A stretch of 64,000 nucleotides of DNA from Marinobacter salinisoli (GTDB taxonomy: Bacteria; Pseudomonadota; Gammaproteobacteria; Pseudomonadales; Oleiphilaceae), in NCBI RefSeq assembly GCF_017301335.1, contig NZ_CP071247.1:1426001-1490000 (forward strand), in the 5' to 3' direction. The notes below the pieces were generated by a model. It had not been told where the DNA came from. It saw only the letters and a list, made by a program, of their open reading frames with translations, and ran no database searches. The position numbers and the translations under genes are program-made. Below, piece by piece: positions 57,874 to 64,000 of this stretch (within the stretch, counting starts at the first letter, position 1; the number at the start of each line of letters is the position of its first letter).

Positions 57874-58095
57874 ATGAAAGAAGGTATTCACCCCAAGTAT
57901 GCAGACATTACTGCGACCTGTTCCTGCGGTAATGTAATCAAGACTCGGTCTACTGTTGGTCAAGACCTTCAGTTGGACGTTTGCTCCCAGTGCCACCCAT
58001 TCTACACTGGTAAGCAGAAGGTTATGGACACCGGTGGTCGTATTGATCGGTTCCAGAAGCGTTTTGGCGGTCGTATTGGCGGCAAAAAAGCCTGA
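57874..58095 (+). CDS. rpmE: 50S ribosomal protein L31, zinc-binding form
   Basis: A 73-residue ribosomal protein. It carries the four zinc-ligand cysteines C16, C18, C37 and C40, so it is the zinc-containing (C+) paralogue used when zinc is plentiful. The basic C-terminus IGGKKA is typical. Promoter, structured leader and terminator surround it, forming a single-gene unit between priA and maeB. Confidence 0.98.
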   Translation: MKEGIHPKYADITATCSCGNVIKTRSTVGQDLQLDVCSQCHPFYTGKQKVMDTGGRIDRFQKRFGGRIGGKKA

Positions 58096-58111
58096 TCGCT
58101 TGAAAGCTAAC

Positions 58112-58140
58112 AAAAAAAGCGCCCTCGGGGCGCTTTTTTT
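58112..58140 (+). terminator. Rho-independent terminator after rpmE
   Basis: Stem GCGCCC / GGGCGC extended by an A-run and a T-run of seven, with a three-base loop, 16 bases past the rpmE stop. Confidence 0.9.
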
Positions 58141-58317
58141 GTGTCTGGCCACCAATGAGCCGCTACTGCCGGGTACGCAGTTTTGACTATTGACGGGTCA
58201 CAAAACGATTTTTCTAGGCTTGTTGTTTCTGGGATGGCGCGCCATAATGGCGCGCTCCGGAGGGTGGAGTCCCTGCGGCTAATTACTCTATTAAACGTGA
58301 CAAACGGAACAGTGGCA

Positions 58318-59583
58318 ATGTCTCAAGATCTGAAAGAAGCAGCCCTTGAATATCACGCCAAGCCGCGGGCTGGTAAGCTGAGTGTTGAAATCACCAAGCC
58401 AACCAAGACGTCCCGTGATCTGTCGTTGGCGTATAGCCCCGGGGTTGCCGAGCCGGTCCGCGAGATCGCAAAAGACCCGGAGAACGCTTATAAATACACC
58501 GCCAAAGGTAACCTGGTGGCTGTAATCTCTGATGGCTCCGCGATTCTTGGTCTGGGTAACCTGGGTCCGCTGGCAAGCAAGCCAGTCATGGAAGGCAAGG
58601 GCGTACTGTTCAAGCGCTTTGCTGGAATCGACGTGTTCGATATTGAGGTTGATTCCGAAAGCCCTCAGGCGTTTATCGAAACCGTTGAGCGTATCGCTGA
58701 TACCTTTGGCGGTATTAACCTGGAAGATATCAAGGCACCAGAGTGCTTTGAAATCGAGCGCGCCTTGATCGAAAAGTGTAGCGTGCCTATCTTCCACGAC
58801 GATCAGCACGGAACGGCTATCGTGACTGCGGCAGGCATGATCAATGCCCTTGAGTTGCAGGGCAAAAAGATCGATGAGGCCAGGGTTGTGTGTCTGGGTG
58901 CGGGTGCCGCTGCGATTGCATGTATGAAATTGTTGATCAGCTGCGGTGTCCGTTCTGAAAACATTTTCATGCTCGACCGAAAGGGTGTCATCCACTCCGG
59001 TCGTGACGACCTGAACCAGTACAAGGCGATGTTCGCGAACGAGACGGACAAGCGCACTTTGGACGATGCTATCGATGGTGCTGATGTTTTCCTTGGCTTG
59101 TCCGGTCCGGATCTTTTGACGGCTGACCAGCTCAAGAAAATGGCGCCAAACCCGATCGTGTTTGCCTGCTCGAATCCGGATCCAGAGATTAGTCCGGAAG
59201 TGGCGCTCGCTGCTCGCGATGATCTGATCATGGCGACTGGCCGTTCGGATTACCCGAACCAGGTCAACAACGTGCTTGGTTTCCCCTTCATCTTCCGCGG
59301 TGCTTTGGACGTTCGTGCCACTGCCATTAACGAAGAGATGAAGGTTGCTGCGGTTCACGCCATTCGGGAACTGGCAAAAGAGCCGGTGCCTCAGGAAATC
59401 TGTGAGGCCTACGGGGTCGACAGCTTTGAATTTGGCAAGGAATATATTATTCCGAAGCCGATGGATATTCGTTTGCTTGAGGTTGTGCCAGCGGCCGTCG
59501 CCCGAGCTGCGGTAGATTCCGGAGTGGCGCGTCATCCGTACCCTGCTCACTATCCTCTCAAGTCCATGGACGACATTATCTAA
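58318..59583 (+). CDS. maeB: Malic enzyme, short form
   Basis: It decarboxylates malate to pyruvate with NAD(P)+. The ATG at 58318 ([19 protein letters not shown]) gives 421 residues; a longer in-frame start at 58183 is rejected. Visible segments are [13 protein letters not shown], the substrate/metal region [15 protein letters not shown], and the dinucleotide-binding [15 protein letters not shown]. It lacks the C-terminal phosphotransacetylase-like domain of the long MaeB of E. coli. Cofactor preference is not determined. Confidence 0.93.
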   Translation: MSQDLKEAALEYHAKPRAGKLSVEITKPTKTSRDLSLAYSPGVAEPVREIAKDPENAYKYTAKGNLVAVISDGSAILGLGNLGPLASKPVMEGKGVLFKRFAGIDVFDIEVDSESPQAFIETVERIADTFGGINLEDIKAPECFEIERALIEKCSVPIFHDDQHGTAIVTAAGMINALELQGKKIDEARVVCLGAGAAAIACMKLLISCGVRSENIFMLDRKGVIHSGRDDLNQYKAMFANETDKRTLDDAIDGADVFLGLSGPDLLTADQLKKMAPNPIVFACSNPDPEISPEVALAARDDLIMATGRSDYPNQVNNVLGFPFIFRGALDVRATAINEEMKVAAVHAIRELAKEPVPQEICEAYGVDSFEFGKEYIIPKPMDIRLLEVVPAAVARAAVDSGVARHPYPAHYPLKSMDDII

Positions 59584-59598
59584 CGGTTGTTCGAGGCA

Positions 59599-59633
59599 TA
59601 AAAAAACCGGCGGAGATTCCGCCGGTTTTTTTA
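59599..59633. terminator. Bidirectional terminator between maeB and PBP1a
   Basis: Stem ACCGGCGGA / TCCGCCGGT with a three-base loop, an A-run on the left and a T-run on the right, so it can stop both convergent transcripts. Confidence 0.9.
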
Positions 59634-59651
59634 TGCGCGCTTTGCGGTCGG

Positions 59652-62180
59652 TCAGAAGATCTGTCGAGACAGGCCTTCGCCATCGCCACTTCCGCCGGAT
59701 GATTCGTCTTCGGCGGCAATCGGGGCAGGGGCGTCCTCTTCGCGGAACAGTTCAAAGACGCCCTCTTCACCCGGGCGTGCCCGCTTTCCGGTTTCGGGAT
59801 TGATTCGAATGTTCACGATCCCGTTGGGGCGGGGCATGGTCTGAGGAGGCATGCCTGCAAGCGCAACTTTCATGTAGTCAATCCAGATGGGCAGGGCAGT
59901 GCTCGCGCCAAACTCCCTTCGCCCAAGAGGAGCGGGCTGGTCAAATCCAACCCAGGCCGTCGTGGCAATCTGGTGGTTGAAGCCGCCGAACCAGGTGTCC
60001 TTCTGTTCGTTGGTGGTTCCGGTTTTTCCGGCAATGTCGGTGCGGCCCAGGGCCAGGGCGCGACGTCCGGTGCCCAGGCGGACGACGTCCTGCATCATTG
60101 AATGCAGGATATACACGGACCGTTCGTCGGCCAGGCGCTGCATGTAGCGGACGTCTTCGTTGTTATGCTCGGTGTCCACGAGATCGGAGGCCGCATTTTC
60201 GGTATCGCCCGGGGTTTCTTCTTCCCCGTTGGTGTTTGCGACCTCAGTGCTCGGTTCCTCAATGGCGTCGGTCTCAATGTTTCGCGCGGCGCAGGCTTCG
60301 TCACACAGTACGGTCTCGGGGGCTTCGTACAGTATGTTGCCGGTAGCGTCCTCGATGCGTTCGATCAAGTAGGGCGCGACGTCAAAGCCGCCATTGGCGA
60401 TCACTGCGAAACCGCGAGCCAGCTCCATGGGGGATAGCTGCCCACTGCCCAGAGAGAGAGACAGGTTGTTCGGCATGTTGTCTGCCGGAATCTTCAATTG
60501 TCTGAGATAGTCCAGCGTATTCTCGATGCCAACGTCCCTGAGCAACCGGATGGATACGATGTTTCTCGAGCGGTACAGGGCTTCCCTTAGGCGGGTGGGG
60601 CCATAGAACTGTCCGGAGGAGTTTTGTGGCCGCCAGGCGGTCTCAAGTTCGTCGTCTTCAAAGACGATTGGCGCGTCGTTGTAGACGGAAGCCGGAGTGA
60701 TGCCGTTTTCCAGTGCGGTCAGGTAGAGGAACGGCTTAAACGTGGAGCCTGGCTGCCGTTTCGCCTGAGTCGCGCGGTTGTACTTGCTCTGACGGAAGCT
60801 GTATCCGCCCGCAAGGGCTTCGATGGCGCCGGTTTGGGCATCGATGGAAATGAGCGCTCCTTCGACCCGGGGTACTTGCGCCAGTGAAACGGAAGGCAGG
60901 GTCGGGGTTTCCCGATTTTCCGGTTCGGCTTGGCGGTGGTGGACGTATACGACGTCGCCGCGTGCCAGTGCGTCCGAGGGTTTCTCGAGTGCCGGGCCGC
61001 GCAGGTCCTCGGTTTTAAAGCGCCGCGCCCAGGACATGGTTTCAAAGGGCATTATGGCCTCTCCCAGTCCGCGCGCATGCACCCTGACCTGCAGGTCGTC
61101 GTCGCTGACTTCCGTGACCAGCGCCGGAATCAGAGAGGCGACATAGGGGTAGTTGACGACCAGTTCCTCGGCGGGGCGTTCGTTCAGGGTGTCTTCGTCA
61201 ACTTGACCGATTGGGCCGCGAAAGCCGTGACGCCGATCATAGGCTTCGAGGCCGGCGCGAAGCGCATCGGTTGCTGTTTGCTGGTTTTTGCTGTTGACGG
61301 TGAGGGTTACCACATAACCGTCGGTGTAGGCGCCTTCGCCATAGCGGCGGACCAGCTCCGAGCGAGCCATTTCCGCGACATAATCGGCGTCAACTTCCAC
61401 GTCGGTGGCGTTGTAACTGGCGGTCAGTGGTGCGCTCGTAGCCAGTTCGGAGGCGTCTTCGGTGATGTATCCCAAATCCTTCATGCGCCTGATGATCCAG
61501 TTACGGCGAATGAGTGCGCGTTCTGGATTGGCCAATGGGTTGAAAGCAGATGGTGCTTTAGGGAGGCCTGCGAGCATGGCCATCTGTGGCAGGGACAGTT
61601 CGTTGATGGGTTTGTCGTAGTAGACCTGCGCGGCAGCAGCAATGCCGTAGGCGCGATTGCCCAGATAGATCTTGTTCAGGTACAGCTCCAGAATCTGGTC
61701 TTTGGTCAGCTCGCGCTCGATCTGAAGTGCAAGAAGTATCTCGTTGAACTTGCGAATAAACGTACGGTCACGTGACAGAAAGTAATTTTTTGCAACCTGC
61801 ATCGTGATCGTACTGCCTCCGGACTGGATGGATCCGGTGGAGATCAGTTCAATGGCAGCCCGCGCCAAGCCTTTAATGTCGACCCCGAAGTGCTCGTAAA
61901 AACGCGCATCTTCCGCGGCCATAAAGGCTTGTAACTGAATTGTTGGGATCTGTTCGATTGTGATAGGTGCCCTTCTCTTTTCCCCGAATTCTGCTATTAA
62001 TCTGCTGTCTTCGCTGTAGACCCGAAGCGGTGTTTGCAACTTGATATCCAGAAGTTGCTCCACGGCGGGAAGGCCCGGGCGAAGATAAAGATAAAAGCCT
62101 GAGGTTACGATGATGGCGACACTCAGTCCGGTGAAAAACAACCAGGCTAAAACACGAGATGTACGCAGCAAATGTGACAT
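59652..62180 (-). CDS. ponA: Penicillin-binding protein 1A
   Basis: A bifunctional peptidoglycan synthase of 842 residues. An N-terminal transmembrane helix (VLAWLFFTGLSVAIIVTSGF) is followed by the GT51 domain (AEDARFYEHFGVDIKGLARA, SGGSTITMQVAKNYFLSRD), an OB-type insert (about 310-420), and the transpeptidase domain with the SxxK motif STFK, SRN, and KTGTTNEQKDTWFGGF. A Glu/Asp-rich insert (about 640-690) lies before the KTG motif, within the transpeptidase region. It is divergent from pilM, the neighbour of ponA in Pseudomonas. Confidence 0.96.
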   Translation of the reverse strand: MSHLLRTSRVLAWLFFTGLSVAIIVTSGFYLYLRPGLPAVEQLLDIKLQTPLRVYSEDSRLIAEFGEKRRAPITIEQIPTIQLQAFMAAEDARFYEHFGVDIKGLARAAIELISTGSIQSGGSTITMQVAKNYFLSRDRTFIRKFNEILLALQIERELTKDQILELYLNKIYLGNRAYGIAAAAQVYYDKPINELSLPQMAMLAGLPKAPSAFNPLANPERALIRRNWIIRRMKDLGYITEDASELATSAPLTASYNATDVEVDADYVAEMARSELVRRYGEGAYTDGYVVTLTVNSKNQQTATDALRAGLEAYDRRHGFRGPIGQVDEDTLNERPAEELVVNYPYVASLIPALVTEVSDDDLQVRVHARGLGEAIMPFETMSWARRFKTEDLRGPALEKPSDALARGDVVYVHHRQAEPENRETPTLPSVSLAQVPRVEGALISIDAQTGAIEALAGGYSFRQSKYNRATQAKRQPGSTFKPFLYLTALENGITPASVYNDAPIVFEDDELETAWRPQNSSGQFYGPTRLREALYRSRNIVSIRLLRDVGIENTLDYLRQLKIPADNMPNNLSLSLGSGQLSPMELARGFAVIANGGFDVAPYLIERIEDATGNILYEAPETVLCDEACAARNIETDAIEEPSTEVANTNGEEETPGDTENAASDLVDTEHNNEDVRYMQRLADERSVYILHSMMQDVVRLGTGRRALALGRTDIAGKTGTTNEQKDTWFGGFNHQIATTAWVGFDQPAPLGRREFGASTALPIWIDYMKVALAGMPPQTMPRPNGIVNIRINPETGKRARPGEEGVFELFREEDAPAPIAAEDESSGGSGDGEGLSRQIF

Positions 62181-62261
62181 TTTTTTCTGACAACTGTTGG
62201 ATATAGGGCTATTATTTGAGAAATTGCTTTAGGTTAAGAAGGTTTCCTTCGCTGGTGCAAT

Positions 62262-62282
62262 GCTTCTCATTCAAAGAGAAGC
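62262..62282. repeat. Perfect inverted repeat between ponA and pilM
   Basis: GCTTCTC and GAGAAGC are separated by seven bases. It lies in the 194-base divergent spacer and could be an operator or a leader hairpin for pilM. No known regulator motif was recognised. Confidence 0.5.
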
Positions 62283-62365
62283 CATTGTAGACGGAAAACA
62301 GAAGAAATTCTCTTAAATAAAAAACACATAAATAACGACACCGGGTTTGTCTGACCAGGTATTAA

Positions 62366-63438
<1,073 letters not shown>

Positions 63439-63439
<1 letters not shown>

Positions 63440-64000
63440 TGGCAAGAATTAACCTCCGGCCCTGGCGCGAAGAGCTCAGGGCAGAAATGCAGAAGCAGTT
63501 CGTGGTCATGATTCTGGGCGCTGCCATCATTGCTGCGGGCCTGGCTTTCCTTTGGGTGTCTGATGTGGACAGTCGTATCGCTTATCAGCAGTCGCGCAAT
63601 GCGTACATTGAGACGGCGATGAAGCAATTGGACAAGCAGATCAAGGAAATTGAGGAGCTCAAGCGCAAACGTGATGAGCTTCTTGCCCGGATGAAAGTGA
63701 TTCAGGATCTTCAGGGTAAGCGCCCTGTGATTGTGCGGGTGTTTGATGAGATGGTCAGGACGTTGCCGGATGGCTTGTTCTATACCGAGCTCAAAAAAGC
63801 GGGTGACACGGTTTCGATCGTCGGGATGGCCGAATCCAACAGTCGTATTTCATCGTTGATGCGGCAGTTTGATCAGTCCGGCTGGTTCGCTAATCCAAAT
63901 CTGTCGAACGTCTTAGCCGCCGACAATAAGCGCGCTGGCTACAGCCAGTTCAACCTGTCAGTGCAGCAGAAAACGCCCGAGCCCGAAGGGGAGGAAAAGT
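63439..64000 (+). CDS. pilN: Type IV pilus assembly protein PilN, truncated by window end
   Basis: The frame runs from ATG 63439, overlapping the pilM stop, to the window edge without a stop; 187 residues are visible. It starts MARINLRPWREELRAEMQKQ, whose INLRPW motif binds PilM. A transmembrane helix (VVMILGAAIIAAGLAFLWV) is followed by a coiled coil (about 50-95) rich in Lys, Glu and Leu and the start of the periplasmic domain. The C-terminal end is missing. Confidence 0.96.

Noticed and set aside
58291..59550. 419-codon minus-strand open frame opposite maeB
   Set aside because: Antisense shadow of malic enzyme; no motifs.

Overview
The window looks like a chromosomal segment of a marine gammaproteobacterium close to Marinobacter, within the Pseudomonas-like part of the class. 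This rests on protein flavour and on blocks of gene order that I recall from Pseudomonas: glnA-DUF4124-ntrB-ntrC beside typA; glnE-ilvE beside an LPS core locus; tolC-thiC-nudF-DUF1249-cpdA; HAD phosphatase-rppH-ptsP; and hslU-hslV-SPOR-argS-priA-rpmE-maeB-ponA-pilM-pilN. No database search was possible. I saw no tRNA, rRNA, CRISPR array, insertion sequence or prophage.

Layout. 1-2103: 3' end of an MshQ-like pilus-locus gene. 2100-7262: nitrogen control block (ntrC, ntrB, a DUF4124 protein, glnA) with NtrC boxes and sigma-54 promoters readable upstream of both glnA and ntrB. 7504-13403: typA, a prolyl aminopeptidase, dtd, a porin and a CYTH-domain triphosphatase. 13432-18573: K+ channel, glnE, ilvE. 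18661-38133: a large envelope polysaccharide/LPS region with a DUF6165 protein, a GT9 transferase, kdkA, several glycosyltransferases (GT4, CDP-glycerol-type, sialyltransferase-like, GT25, GT32, GT2), two O-antigen-ligase-like proteins (one fused to a GT2 domain), two lipid A acyltransferases, a GDP-mannose enzyme, an ELM1-family protein and waaA. 38166-43040: tolC-like gene, TPP riboswitch plus thiC, nudF, DUF1249. 43239-45769: cpdA, gcvH, rlmI. 45810-50852: HAD phosphatase, rppH, ptsP, a patatin-like protein. 50904-64000: hslUV, SPOR protein, argS, priA, rpmE, maeB, PBP1a, pilM and a truncated pilN.

How the parts connect. GlnA (adenylylation tyrosine visible), GlnE (which modifies it), NtrB/NtrC (which control its transcription) and PtsP (nitrogen PTS enzyme I) give the window a nitrogen-signalling theme. 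The LPS region can be read as lipid A acylation, Kdo transfer (waaA), Kdo phosphorylation (kdkA), core extension by a variable glycosyltransferase set, and O-antigen ligation. From about 23.2 to 27.2 kb the DNA is visibly more AT-rich than its surroundings, which suggests an exchanged strain-specific cassette.

Most of the window is ordinary core genome. The least described parts are the coupled kdkA-GT4-CDP-glycerol-type-sialyltransferase-like gene string, the O-antigen ligase/GT2 fusion, the DUF6165 gene, and a patatin-like protein whose expected nucleophile serine is asparagine.
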